In this document: positions 5,071 to 14,263 of the stretch, one piece after another
How positions within the stretch are numbered: the stretch's first letter is position 1
Layout: each line of letters begins with the position of its first letter
Origin: Thiobacillus denitrificans DSM 12475
Lineage (GTDB): Bacteria > Pseudomonadota > Gammaproteobacteria > Burkholderiales > Thiobacillaceae
Length of the DNA stretch: 64,000 nt
NCBI RefSeq assembly: GCF_000376425.1
Contig: NZ_AQWL01000011.1
Location: 1 to 64,000 of the forward strand
Reading direction: 5' to 3'
Position numbers and translations under genes: made by a program
The notes under the pieces: model-generated
Seen by the model: the letters and a program-made list of their open reading frames with translations, nothing else
Databases searched by the model: none
What the model was told of the DNA's origin: nothing

Positions 5071-7276
5071 GATCTTCCTTCAGCGTCATCTTCACCTGCC
5101 GCTCCAACGCCTTCATGTCTGCGCCCACTTTCTTGAGTAACTTGCCCGCCTGCTGTGCGCGGTCCAGAAAGACGCGGAACTGGCCTCCACTGGTCTCTCC
5201 CCGTTTCTCTGCCTGCTTGTAGGTGATCCAGTTCTGTAGATAGCGCTCCTGCCAGAAAGGAATGTGACGGTAATCTATGGCGAAATTGTCACAACCGGCA
5301 CATAGGCTTGACTCCCGCGTGGCGTAGTTGGGTTTCAGGCGTAGACCAACGGGTGTGTGTGCCTCGTCATGGCAGCGCATGGTTGAAGTGTGAATTGGTA
5401 GACAGGTGGCGTAGGGACTAAAGAAGATCGTTAGGCCCTGCTCATCGCAGAACTCGACGGTACGCTGCCAGGCTTCACTTATGGGTAGGTTTTTGAAGTC
5501 CTCGGTGAGGCCGCGGGTGGCTCGCTCTATCTGTTCGCCCATTTTTCCTGCGATGGGAGAACGGCCCATTATGGTCTCGAAGACCATAAGGTTACGCTGC
5601 TGTTCGGCCACTTGATTCATGCTCGTCATGAGCAGCGGATTGGAGCCAATATAACCCGTATCTGTCATAGCCAGCGAAAGGTGGTGGAACTGCAACTGAA
5701 TAGCTGGCGCTAGGGCAGGATCGACGGCAAAGACATACTGTGCCCAGCTCTTGCGCAGCATGTGCGTAGTAAAGATTGTCCCTTTGGACTCCCGCCACGC
5801 CACTAGATCGTTGTCCCTGATCTTATGCTTGCTTTCGTCGGGTAGACCGGACAGATCCACCCAGCGCTCGAAGAAACGCTTCATTCCCCCTGTCATTGTT
5901 TGACTAGTCATAGCAGACTGGCTGGTCGTCTTGAGACGAAATGTTTCTCCACCGGTATCCATTATGAACAGGCGGCTAGTATTGGCCCAAGGCCGCCAGG
6001 GCTCATATAAGCGATTCAGCAGGCGCAGTGCGCGCACCGCCAGCGGCTCCTCGGTCGAGTCTTTGGGTCGCAGACCAAGAACCCAGTCGACCTCTCTCGG
6101 GAGCCCCTTCTCAGTCTTGGCCAGTTCAGTCCGGATCAAGTAGACGTCATACAGACCCGTAGCCGAGCTCTCGATGCGTACGCCCAACGGCAGATCAGTT
6201 ACCGGGTCTAGCCCAGCCTTGATACCCATCAATTCTGAGATCCGCATTCCGGTCGTGCCCTGGATGTTGATCGCACAAGCCTCTCTTACCGCCTCAAACA
6301 ACTGCCGAACGCGCGCCGTCGGCGTCATGCCCCTGCTGGCTTCGTAGTTTTCATTGAGGGGGGGATGCCAGGGATGCGTGTCACCAGGCAGCGTGCTGAA
6401 CTGGAATGAATCCAGAAACTTCTTTGCACGTCTTTGGCGCGGAGCTGGCCTTTTCCCGGGCTTTCGACGGCGGATATGCTCTTTCCCCTTCATTACCACC
6501 ACAACCTCTATGCAGTCGGAATCGGCGATTGGGTCACGCACAACATCAAGCAGCTGGATCACATCTTCAGCGGGTGTGTTGAGGAACCAAGCGGCCTTGT
6601 TGAACATCGGAATAGCGACTTCATCCGGCAACGGCTGGATCCATCCTCGTGTCTTCGTGGCGATCTGCTTCGCGTGAGAGCCTGCGCTTTTGGTGCCGAA
6701 CGGATTGACCGGCATCGAGGGGACACCCCACAAGGTGAGGACACGTCTCTCTGTCCAAAGACACGTCAGTATTTTTAGGCCAAGCGCGGCTTGACTGCCA
6801 GAAATCCCCTCGCTTTCCTGATGATCCAACAAGATGCGGGGTAGGTCTTCTAGGTAATGACTTACCACGTCTGGCGTCAATTCGTGAGGGTGATGGTAGC
6901 CGTGGTTAGACATCCACGAAAGCAGCCACTGGAATCCACGCCTGAAGCTTCCGGTCGACGCGACCGCTGGACCGAAACAGTCGCTAGGCGCCTTAAGTAG
7001 CACTGCCATCAGCTTGCGAGCCCACAGGAGGCGCCTAGAATTCTGTGGATCGGTAAGGCGGGTACCGTCAAACAGTTCGATGCCCCAGTTGAGTCTTCCA
7101 ATACTCTCACGCTGCCCCGCCGTGGTAGGTTTCCGTTCCCAGGTATGGTCGAGGAACGTGCTGAACTCTGTTACGCGGAGCATATGCAACTCCTCGTCGG
7201 AATATTCCCACAGCGGCTTTAATTGATCGTCGGCCCGATTCGGGAGGTCTGTGAGGATTCTTGATTCGATAGTCAT
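5048..7276 (-). CDS. Large tyrosine recombinase (third recombinase of module)
   Basis: I use the ATG at 7,276 (MTIESRILTDL), preceded by tgaggtc; a TTG at 7,288 would add four residues. The product is 742 aa. A tyrosine-recombinase catalytic domain is visible in the middle: Arg in TTGMRISELMGI, H-x-x-R in FTTHMLRKSW, His in LQFHHLSLAMTDTGYIG, and the likely nucleophile Tyr in the same segment. A cysteine pair (SLCAGCDNF) near the C-terminus may bind metal. The protein is much longer than phage integrases (about 330-400 aa), as is usual for the large partner recombinases of Tn554-like elements. It follows the degenerate recombinase by 8 bp. Confidence 0.75.
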   Translation of the reverse strand: MTIESRILTDLPNRADDQLKPLWEYSDEELHMLRVTEFSTFLDHTWERKPTTAGQRESIGRLNWGIELFDGTRLTDPQNSRRLLWARKLMAVLLKAPSDCFGPAVASTGSFRRGFQWLLSWMSNHGYHHPHELTPDVVSHYLEDLPRILLDHQESEGISGSQAALGLKILTCLWTERRVLTLWGVPSMPVNPFGTKSAGSHAKQIATKTRGWIQPLPDEVAIPMFNKAAWFLNTPAEDVIQLLDVVRDPIADSDCIEVVVVMKGKEHIRRRKPGKRPAPRQRRAKKFLDSFQFSTLPGDTHPWHPPLNENYEASRGMTPTARVRQLFEAVREACAINIQGTTGMRISELMGIKAGLDPVTDLPLGVRIESSATGLYDVYLIRTELAKTEKGLPREVDWVLGLRPKDSTEEPLAVRALRLLNRLYEPWRPWANTSRLFIMDTGGETFRLKTTSQSAMTSQTMTGGMKRFFERWVDLSGLPDESKHKIRDNDLVAWRESKGTIFTTHMLRKSWAQYVFAVDPALAPAIQLQFHHLSLAMTDTGYIGSNPLLMTSMNQVAEQQRNLMVFETIMGRSPIAGKMGEQIERATRGLTEDFKNLPISEAWQRTVEFCDEQGLTIFFSPYATCLPIHTSTMRCHDEAHTPVGLRLKPNYATRESSLCAGCDNFAIDYRHIPFWQERYLQNWITYKQAEKRGETSGGQFRVFLDRAQQAGKLLKKVGADMKALERQVKMTLKEDHALARVH

Positions 7277-7284
7277 GCTCGACC

Positions 7285-9420
7285 TCAACCTACGTTGGGA
7301 AGCTCAACGCGGAAGCGCCGCGATTCGACCAGCACAGACTCGGGAACCAGCACTATCAGCGCCTTGAGGTCTGCAGCCACCGGCGCCCATCGCTCCATCC
7401 ACATGGGCGCAGTCATTGTAGAAACGCTGCGATGGATTGCCCTCTGCAAAGCCTCCCAGTACATGACCGCCGTTGGATTGAAAGGTTTTACTGCCACGAG
7501 CGGACAGGCAGGACATTCCCCGTAGGCACGACACAACCGCCCCTTATTTTGGTTAGGCCGTGGCGAATCGAAGGGGTCGAGGCAATCGAAACCGGGGCTC
7601 GCGCTCGATTTGTCCGAGCCGATCGGCGTTGTGCGCGGATCGATGCGGCCGCCGGTATCGATCCAGCGCTCACGCGTAAGCAGTATCTCGCCGGTACCCT
7701 CCTGCAGTAGCCGGCGCATCAGACCTGATGTGTAGTGAGTCCACGTTGTGATGCGCCCTTCATGATTGCCTACTTGCCGTGAAGCCTCCAAGCTGCCCCG
7801 ATTGACCAGTTGCACATAATCGAGCAGCGTAAATCGGATTTGCTTTAGGCTGAATTTCGGCAGGTCGTGGTCTTTGCAGAAATTTCGGAGGGAACGACAC
7901 CAGACGTTATCTCCCGAAGGCGAGTCCCTAGTTCTTCCATATCCTTTGGGTCCACTGTAATTTTTCGAAGCAACGTATATGAACAGCCTGTCTTGGTGAT
8001 CAGGCAGCAGTTCCGGCCGGATTCGGTCTGTCAAGTCACGCAGTAGATCGAGAACCAAGCTCAGGCTTGCCTGGGATGGATCGCTCGCGGTCGGATCAAG
8101 CAGACGACGAAGCATACGGCTGGCACGAGGCTTAACGCCCTGGATAGACAATAGAGGTTCCTCTTCTTGATCGGGCGCTACCGATCCCTCGGTATAACCC
8201 TCGACCGCCTCTTCAGCGCAAATTCGCACCGCGGCGGTCCCAAGACGGTCGACCTCTCGGTCGACATTTTTCCATTCGAGTGACAACAGCGTATCCGGGT
8301 TAAACGCTGTAGCGAACCCGAGCAGCAAGACCAGTGGCACAAGGTCTCGGCTGGAGGCATACAGGTACCCCGTAATTTCGTCCCGCCCAAAGGCATATTT
8401 GACCGAATTCCCCATCGAGAGATTTGTTGATTGAATGCTGGCCAATTCCGGGACGACGCTGGGGAAGGCCGCATCGATCATAGCCAGACAGAGGGCGAGG
8501 TTTGCATCAGACGTAGACTCAGCGCTATCTCGTTCCTGCTTCCCAGGATTCGGCACCAACCGGTGCCCTTGCGCCCACAACCGGCGTCCCTGTGTTAGCA
8601 ACGTTTGACCACGCACCCAACGGTCACGCAGAGCGAAGGTTTCCTTTTCCGCAGCCTTCCAGATCGCCATAAGTATGGGCCACGAAATACCCTCCGTCGG
8701 CGTCGTTTTGCGGATAGCCCCGCGCGGACCAGCGGGAACACGTGCGGCGATGGATTCACCCGCTGAAATCGTCCTGAGGGTGGTCCTAACAGATTCGAGC
8801 GCTTTGCGGATGGTATTGGGGTGAAGCGGCTGTCCGTTTTTTTTGGTTCTCGTGTGCAGCCATTGATTGAAACCGGCAAGCACGTCCTCCTGAACTCGCG
8901 CCGGAGTTATGAAGCGTTGGTCAAAATTGGCCAAAAACACAAACCAATAACGTAATTGTTTTACCCGCTCCAGCCGAGTTCCGTTGGTCTTGCCGCGCCC
9001 CCATGCGAGGAATCCCTGGGCAAACAGATCCGTCAATCCCGGGAATTCAAGCAAAAGAGTGATATCAATACGATGTGGTTCACCACCGCCTTTTCTCGGG
9101 AAAATGGCCGTTAGTGTTGGATTGCCATTCTCATCGAAGCCTTCTTCCAGGCGGGTTGTGGGTAGTTCGGCGACACGCTGCTCATTTTCCGCGCGCACCT
9201 TAGACTGTTTCACCACCGACTCGGCGGATGATCGTTTCTTCCTGCTCCTCGGTTGTTGGAACTGCGGATCGAAGTCGTCGCGCTTTATGGTTATATCCTC
9301 AGGAGTCTGCGAATGTCGGTGATGCCGTGCTTCTCCCCAAAGAGTTCGACGTAGGCAAGATAGGTGTCCACGGTGACCTTGAGTGACTTGTGGCCTAACT
9401 TGACCTGCACGGTCTTCCAT
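7285..9420 (-). CDS. Large, partly degenerate tyrosine recombinase (second of module)
   Basis: The frame opens at an ATG at 9,420, but the first ~43 codons run inside the preceding recombinase gene and look like shadow sequence. The real start is probably near 9,290, where a ctgagga site precedes only weak codons (ATA, or GTG about 30 codons further in). The core fold is that of a tyrosine recombinase, with an N-terminal helical DNA-binding region (RLERVKQLRYWFVFLANF). The catalytic set is incomplete: the usual first Arg is replaced (LGFATAFNPDTLLSLEW) and H-x-x-R reads KQIR. The C-terminal Tyr region (TTWTHYTSGLM) remains. A Cys cluster (CRAYGECPACP) is near the end. It is likely a structural partner of the other two recombinases. 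Confidence 0.65.
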   Translation of the reverse strand: MEDRAGQVRPQVTQGHRGHLSCLRRTLWGEARHHRHSQTPEDITIKRDDFDPQFQQPRSRKKRSSAESVVKQSKVRAENEQRVAELPTTRLEEGFDENGNPTLTAIFPRKGGGEPHRIDITLLLEFPGLTDLFAQGFLAWGRGKTNGTRLERVKQLRYWFVFLANFDQRFITPARVQEDVLAGFNQWLHTRTKKNGQPLHPNTIRKALESVRTTLRTISAGESIAARVPAGPRGAIRKTTPTEGISWPILMAIWKAAEKETFALRDRWVRGQTLLTQGRRLWAQGHRLVPNPGKQERDSAESTSDANLALCLAMIDAAFPSVVPELASIQSTNLSMGNSVKYAFGRDEITGYLYASSRDLVPLVLLLGFATAFNPDTLLSLEWKNVDREVDRLGTAAVRICAEEAVEGYTEGSVAPDQEEEPLLSIQGVKPRASRMLRRLLDPTASDPSQASLSLVLDLLRDLTDRIRPELLPDHQDRLFIYVASKNYSGPKGYGRTRDSPSGDNVWCRSLRNFCKDHDLPKFSLKQIRFTLLDYVQLVNRGSLEASRQVGNHEGRITTWTHYTSGLMRRLLQEGTGEILLTRERWIDTGGRIDPRTTPIGSDKSSASPGFDCLDPFDSPRPNQNKGRLCRAYGECPACPLVAVKPFNPTAVMYWEALQRAIHRSVSTMTAPMWMERWAPVAADLKALIVLVPESVLVESRRFRVELPNVG

Positions 9421-10562
9421 GGCTCGGAATTTCCACGAGCCTTTTCCGCATGGTAGGTTAGCACAGCGCAGTTGTGCCGGAGATCGTGGAAGCTGTGCTT
9501 TGGAGCGACCCTCTGAATATTTTTCCCAGTCTCAGGATCTACCCTCTCCACCATCTCGACGATCCCCGCCTTTTGGCAGGCTAGCGCGATCATCTTCTGA
9601 ATCGCGCTGTGGCTTATGGGTTTCCCTGCACCCCTGCTGTCAGCGTGCCCGAGAAACAGTCTTGTTTCCGCCTTGGCATGCCTGACCTTTGTCGATTTTT
9701 CGCGCTCGGTCTCGATGTAATGCTGTATGTCGAGGACCAACCATCCCGGTACACTGACCAATCTAGCGACCTTGCCCTTACTCTTCTCGACAACCACAGG
9801 GAAGTCCTGAAACTCCTGCCCCGGCTCAACCGTGAGACTTAAGAACTTTAGCGTGGTCAGGTGCAAGACGTCATTAAGACGCATCCCGCACACCCAGCCG
9901 CAGTCTAGGATGATGCGATCTCTTACCCGGCGCATGTCGCCTTGACGATCGTCTGTGCTCGGGCCAACGCTCGCGCGTAGCTTCCTCAATTCTTTCACCA
10001 AGAGTGGTCGTACAACGTCATTTCGTCCGATCTTGCGCAGAAGCGGATCTTTCTCAACCCTCCTCCCAGTTGTCGAGCGAATGTGCGCCAATGCGTCAGC
10101 GTCAATTGGACTATTCGAAATATGAATCATCTGCACGGATTCCCCGATGTCGCCCGAATACCACCCATGCTGGCGCGCAAAGCCATAGAAGGCGCGAACG
10201 GTGGACAGCCTCCGATTTGTCGTTCCCTCCCCGAACTCGTGTCCCGTGCGCGAAGAAATCGACTGCGAATAGTCGTCAGCAAACGCTGCCCGATCGTGCT
10301 CGCTAGCATCGCGCCAGTGCCCGCCCCTCGCCTGAATGTACTGAAACCAACACTTCATATCGTGCGCGGCCGCAGCCCAGGTGTGCTTACTCGCAGTACC
10401 GGCACGGGTCACATAGTGCTTGTGCAGAAACCACGTTGGCTCCTCAAATAAGGTCACAGCATTAGCTCGCCAGAGAAAAAAAATCGGCTGCCCCTTCTTG
10501 ACATCTTCCCTTCTCTCTGGCGAGAAGAATATGGAAACCTCAGCGTCAGAAAAATTGTTCAT
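9291..10562 (-). CDS. Tyrosine recombinase/integrase (first of module)
   Basis: This 423-residue protein has all the catalytic residues: Arg228 (CGMRLNDVLHL), His359-x-x-Arg362 (HSFHDLRHN), His391 (KLGHKSL) and Tyr401 (VTVDTYLAYV). The N-terminal part (about 50-150) carries the SAM-like core-binding helices. It is the first gene of the module nearest the comEC junction, facing inward, with about 190 bp of AT-rich DNA between its start and the junction. It probably performs strand cleavage at the element ends together with the two large partners. Sizes and order recall Tn554 TnpA/TnpB and the 'gamma-mobile-trio' recombinases; I cannot test homology here. Confidence 0.85.
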   Translation of the reverse strand: MNNFSDAEVSIFFSPERREDVKKGQPIFFLWRANAVTLFEEPTWFLHKHYVTRAGTASKHTWAAAAHDMKCWFQYIQARGGHWRDASEHDRAAFADDYSQSISSRTGHEFGEGTTNRRLSTVRAFYGFARQHGWYSGDIGESVQMIHISNSPIDADALAHIRSTTGRRVEKDPLLRKIGRNDVVRPLLVKELRKLRASVGPSTDDRQGDMRRVRDRIILDCGWVCGMRLNDVLHLTTLKFLSLTVEPGQEFQDFPVVVEKSKGKVARLVSVPGWLVLDIQHYIETEREKSTKVRHAKAETRLFLGHADSRGAGKPISHSAIQKMIALACQKAGIVEMVERVDPETGKNIQRVAPKHSFHDLRHNCAVLTYHAEKARGNSEPWKTVQVKLGHKSLKVTVDTYLAYVELFGEKHGITDIRRLLRI

Positions 10563-10755
10563 GCGAACGCCATAGCTTTAAGCTTTTGTGTGAACAATGC
10601 AACACCAACACGTGACAAAGTCATTACAGTTAGTGGACATGTTAACTTCTATGAACATAATAACGACTTGTTTAATACTAGTTCTGAAAAACTTTTTTCA
10701 GTGCCTCGTCCGTTGAAAATAGGCGATATTCTTCACATTGGAGAATTCCACATAA
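10563..10755. other. Right terminal region of the comEC-inserted element
   Basis: This AT-rich stretch has no convincing gene between the integrase start and the comEC junction. It contains an imperfect palindrome at 10,735-10,753 (acattggagaattccacat) directly at the junction, and scattered atgaaca/gtggaca repeats (for example near 10,634 and 10,650). These would suit recombinase binding sites and the integrase promoter. The junction is placed where comEC codons stop matching, at about 10,755/10,756. The left end needed to define attachment repeats is outside the window. Confidence 0.45.
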
Positions 10756-11830
10756 CGGCCGACAGCACCGCCCACGGATCGATCAGCAACACGGCAAACA
10801 AAGCCCACGCCAGTGCCGAAAAGGGACGCGGTTCGCGGCGCCCCCAGAATGCCAGCGCCAGCACGCCGAGCATGAACAGGGTGCGTTGCGCCGGCACCTG
10901 AAAACCGGCCAGCACGGCATAGGCGCACGCCGCCATGACCGCGGCCAGCAGCCCCGCCTGCCGTGCCGGCAGCCGCTCCGCCGCACGCGGCCAGCGCCGC
11001 CAGCCGAACGCCAGCACCCAGCCGGCGAGCGCGGCGATCATGGTGACGTGCAGGCCGGAAATCGACAGCAGATGATTGACCCCGGTGCGGGTGAACGCAC
11101 GCCATTGCTCGTGCGGAATGCCGCGCTGGTCGCCGATCACCAGCGCCGCGATGACGCCGGCATAGGGCGCATCCCCCAGCGTCGAATTGATCCGCTCGCG
11201 GATCGCGGCGCGCGTGGCGGCAATCCAGGCAACCGGTGTGGCCGCGCGTGCATCGAGGCGGCGCGGCAGAGGGTGTTCGCGCACGTATCCGGTAGCGGCG
11301 ATGCCGCGCTCGAGCATCCAGGCTTCGAGATCGAATCCATGCGGGTTGTGCGTGCCGTAAGGCCGTTTCAGCCGCACCGTGAACTGCCAGCGTTCGCCCG
11401 CCTGCACGCTCGGCGTGCGCGTCACAGCATCGCGCAGCCAGTAACGCGCGAGCTGGATGCGCCGCAGGTTCGGCGCAGCCGGCGTGACGACCCGCTCGAT
11501 GTCGAGCTGGAAGCGCTCGCCGCGCGGGTCGGCCTGCGGCAAATCACTCACCACACCAACCACGGTGATGTCCACGCCCTGCCAGTGATCGGGCAGGCGA
11601 TCGGCCAGTTGCAGTCCGGCCCGCCAGGCCGCCCAGCCAAAGCCGAGCGCGGCGCACAGCAGCGCCACCGCCAACCGGCGCAGCGTTTCCGGCAAAACCC
11701 TGGGGAAATTCGGGACCAACAGAACGACCGACGCCAGCGGCAGCAACCACAAGCCGCGCGCGGCAGGCAACGTCGCCTGCTGTTGCAGCAGCCATACGCC
11801 GAGACAGAACGCGATGAGATAGGCCCGCAT
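10756..11830 (-). pseudogene. comEC: ComEC competence channel, truncated 5' part
   Basis: The ~358 native codons encode the N-terminal half of ComEC, the inner-membrane channel that imports DNA during natural transformation. Membrane segments sit at the start (MRAYLIAFCLGVWLL...). They are followed by the soluble DUF4131-type domain with its Arg/Trp-rich strands, and by the beginning of the Competence domain (GVNHLLSISGLHVTMIAALAG). Full-length ComEC is about 750-800 aa. Here, after LLIDPWAVLSA, the frame runs into element DNA and stops at 10,733. The metallo-beta-lactamase domain is missing. It is the third gene of a lolC-lolD-comEC run, 12 bp after lolD. Unless the element excises, the strain should lack ComEC-dependent transformation. 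Confidence 0.85.
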
Positions 11831-11842
11831 CGCGTCGAACGT

Positions 11843-12523
11843 TCAGACCGGTTGCAGCGCCCCGTCCACCAGTCTCAACTGCCGGTCCATGCATGCGGCA
11901 AGCTCGCTGTCGTGGGTGACGACGATCAGGCTGGCACCCTCTTTGCGGTTGAGCTCGCGCATCAGGCCGAACACGGCATGGGCGGTATGACGGTCGAGAT
12001 TGCCGGTCGGCTCGTCGGCGAGAATGCACGCGGGTCGCGTAACCAGCGCACGCGCAATGGCGACGCGCTGCCGCTCGCCGCCGGAAAGCTCGCCGGGGCG
12101 ATGGGAAAGCCGGTGGCCCAGCCCGACTTCGCCCAGCACCTCGGCCGCGCGCGCCAGCGCCTGGGCGTGCTCCAGGCGACGGACGATGAGCGGCATGGCC
12201 GCATTTTCCAGCGCCGAAAACTCCGGCAGCAGATGATGGAACTGATAGACGAAACCCAGCGCGGTGTTGCGCAGCTCGCAGCGCGCCGCTTCGGAAATGG
12301 CGAACGGATCGCGTCCCAGCAGTTCGACCTGGCCGCAGGTCGGCGCGTCGAGTCCGCCCAGCAGGTGCAGCAAGGTGCTTTTGCCCGATCCCGAGGCGCC
12401 GACGACGGCAAGCGACTCACCGGCGCGGACTTCGAGATCGACGCCCGTCAGCACCGGAACGTCATTCTTTCCCTGGCGGAAGGTTTTACCCAGACCGCGG
12501 CAGCGCAGCACAGCCTCATTCAT
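11843..12523 (-). CDS. lolD: Lipoprotein-releasing ABC transporter ATPase LolD
   Basis: I start at the ATG at 12,523 ([15 protein letters not shown]), which overlaps the lolC stop by 8 bp; the longer frame adds shadow codons. The 226-residue ATPase has Walker [11 protein letters not shown], the Q-loop [12 protein letters not shown] characteristic of LolD/MacB-type ATPases, signature [10 protein letters not shown], Walker [13 protein letters not shown] and the H-loop (VVTHD). With LolC it releases outer-membrane lipoproteins from the inner membrane to LolA. The family and neighbour (lolC) agree, so the assignment is firm. Confidence 0.95.
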   Translation of the reverse strand: MNEAVLRCRGLGKTFRQGKNDVPVLTGVDLEVRAGESLAVVGASGSGKSTLLHLLGGLDAPTCGQVELLGRDPFAISEAARCELRNTALGFVYQFHHLLPEFSALENAAMPLIVRRLEHAQALARAAEVLGEVGLGHRLSHRPGELSGGERQRVAIARALVTRPACILADEPTGNLDRHTAHAVFGLMRELNRKEGASLIVVTHDSELAACMDRQLRLVDGALQPV

Positions 12524-13760
12524 AGCGCAGCGCCTCCGCCGGATTGATGCGCGACGCGCGCCAGCTCGGGTACAGCGTCGCAACCAGGCTGATCAGCAGC
12601 GAGACCCCGCCGATGATGCCGACATCGCCCCACACCAGTTTGGACGGCAACTGGCTGATGTAATACACGTCCGCCGGAAATAGGTCCATGCCGGCCAGAC
12701 GTTCGATGAAAGGCACGACGGTTTCGACGTTGAGCGCGAGCAGCACCCCGCTGGCCACGCCGAGCAGGGTTCCGAACACGCCGATGAATGCACCCTGTAC
12801 GATGAAAATCGCCATGATGGACGCGGGTCTGGCACCCAGCGTGCGCAGGATGGCGATGTCCGACTGCTTGTCGGTGACGGCCATCACCAGGGTGGAGACG
12901 ATGTTGAACGCAGCCACCGCCACGATGAGCAACAGGATCAGGAACATCATGCGCTTCTCGATCGCCACCGCACGGAAGAAATTGGCGTGGCTCTGCGTCC
13001 AGTCGGTGAGGTAATAATGACCGGACAGGCTTTGCGATAGCTCGCGCGTGACAAACGGCGCACGGAACAGCTCGTCAAGCTTCAGCCGCACGCCCGACAC
13101 TTCGTTGCCCAGCCGCAACAGCTTTTGCGCATCCTGCAGATGAATCAGCGCAAGCCCGGAATCGTATTCGAACATGCCGGCTTCGAAGATGCCGGTGACG
13201 GTGAACTGTTTGACCCGCGGCATCACGCCCGCCGGCGTGATATTGCCCTGCGGCGTGAGCAGCACCAGCTTGTCGCCCGGGTAGACATTCAACGCACGCG
13301 CCAGCTCCGCGCCCAGAACGATGCCAAAATCGCCGGGCCTGAGATCGGCCAGCTTTCCCGCCTTCATGTGCTGCGCAAAGTCGGCCACCCGGCTTTCCAG
13401 GTCCGGCAGCACGCCGCGGATGATCGCGCCGCGCACCAGGTCGCCGTTGGCCAGCATGCCCTGCGCGTTGACATAGGGGGCGCCGGACAATACCTCCTTG
13501 TTCTGCTTTGCTTGCGCCAGCACGCCGCGCCAGTCGGCCAGTCGATCCGCCGGGCCGCTGATTTCCAGATGCGCCGCCACGCCGAGAATGCGCGCACGCA
13601 GTTCTTCCTGGAAACCGTTCATCACGGAGAGCACCACGATCAGCGCCATCACGCCCAGCGCAATGCCCGCCATCGAGACGATGGAAATGAAGGAGATGAA
13701 ATGATTGCGGCGCTTAGCGTGGGTGTAACGCAGGCCGACCAGAAGCTCAAAGGGAAGCAA
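12516..13760 (-). CDS. lolC: Lipoprotein-releasing ABC transporter permease LolC/LolE
   Basis: This 414-residue FtsX-like permease has one N-terminal membrane segment after the hallmark [22 protein letters not shown], a large periplasmic domain (about 50-265) and three C-terminal membrane segments, ending ...[16 protein letters not shown] as in LolC/LolE/MacB proteins. It is translated just ahead of lolD with an 8-bp overlap. Many betaproteobacteria have a single LolC/E-type permease that presumably homodimerises (LolF-like); only one is seen here. Confidence 0.93.
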   Translation of the reverse strand: MLPFELLVGLRYTHAKRRNHFISFISIVSMAGIALGVMALIVVLSVMNGFQEELRARILGVAAHLEISGPADRLADWRGVLAQAKQNKEVLSGAPYVNAQGMLANGDLVRGAIIRGVLPDLESRVADFAQHMKAGKLADLRPGDFGIVLGAELARALNVYPGDKLVLLTPQGNITPAGVMPRVKQFTVTGIFEAGMFEYDSGLALIHLQDAQKLLRLGNEVSGVRLKLDELFRAPFVTRELSQSLSGHYYLTDWTQSHANFFRAVAIEKRMMFLILLLIVAVAAFNIVSTLVMAVTDKQSDIAILRTLGARPASIMAIFIVQGAFIGVFGTLLGVASGVLLALNVETVVPFIERLAGMDLFPADVYYISQLPSKLVWGDVGIIGGVSLLISLVATLYPSWRASRINPAEALRYE

Positions 13761-13803
13761 AACGCGACTCGCTGAAGGAATGGCTGGAGTATGCCACAGC
13801 CCC

Positions 13804-14232
13804 CTACTCGCCCAGCAGGTGCAGCACCACAGTGCGGGCCTGCACGGCGCGCCGGTGCTCGAATACGTAAATTCCCTGCCAGGTGCCGAGCAGCGGTCCG
13901 CCGCCCGCGACCGGGATCGCCAGATGAGTTTGCGTCAGTGCCGCGCGCACGTGCGCCGGCATGTCGTCCGCGCCTTCCAGCGTGTGTTCGTAGATCAGGT
14001 CGCCTTCCGGCACCAGCCGCGACAGGAAGCGTTCCAGATCGGTCTGCACGGTCCGATCGCAGTTTTCCTGAATCAACAGACTCGCCGAGGTATGGCGGAT
14101 ATACAGGGTGAGCAGACCCTGCCTGATGCCGCTCGCCTGCACCCAGTCGCGCACCTGCGGGGTAAAGCCATACAGGCCTTTGCCGCGGGTGGGAACGGTG
14201 ATGTCATGGAAGATCTGGCGCATCCCCGCCAT
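13804..14232 (-). CDS. YjbQ/UPF0047-family protein
   Basis: This 142-residue protein contains the UPF0047 signature, LYIRHTSASLLIQENCD followed by a D-x-E segment and YEHTLEGADDMPAHVRAAL, with conserved histidines that likely bind a metal. Family members have been linked to thiamine phosphate synthase activity when overproduced, but their physiological role is unsettled. Two start codons, at 14,232 and 14,223, are possible. It is divergent from the gene at 14,264. Confidence 0.9.
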   Translation of the reverse strand: MAGMRQIFHDITVPTRGKGLYGFTPQVRDWVQASGIRQGLLTLYIRHTSASLLIQENCDRTVQTDLERFLSRLVPEGDLIYEHTLEGADDMPAHVRAALTQTHLAIPVAGGGPLLGTWQGIYVFEHRRAVQARTVVLHLLGE

Positions 14233-14263
14233 TCTAGCGAATCCGCTTTGTTACACTCGCCGC

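Larger units (their letters stand above)
1..10755. mobile_element. Integrative element inserted in comEC (left end outside window)
   Basis: comEC on the minus strand is intact from its start codon at 11,830 down to about 10,756. There the expected ...LSAGFW-type continuation is replaced by unrelated residues and a stop. Left of that point the DNA is lower in GC and holds a four-gene recombinase module (4,144-10,562) and accessory cargo. The rest of comEC is not in the window, so the element must extend beyond position 1. A recombinase module at one end, transcribed inward, with cargo behind it is the usual layout of Tn554-like and similar multi-recombinase elements. The exact family and the target duplication cannot be determined here. 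Confidence 0.75.

Noticed and set aside
10590-10901. A 103-codon frame at the comEC junction
   Set aside because: It crosses from element DNA into comEC antisense, has no ribosome site, and its second half is the complement of comEC.
10886-12547. A 553-codon frame opposite comEC and lolD
   Set aside because: Arg/Gln-rich shadow typical of high-GC antisense frames; comEC and lolD on the other strand are unmistakable.
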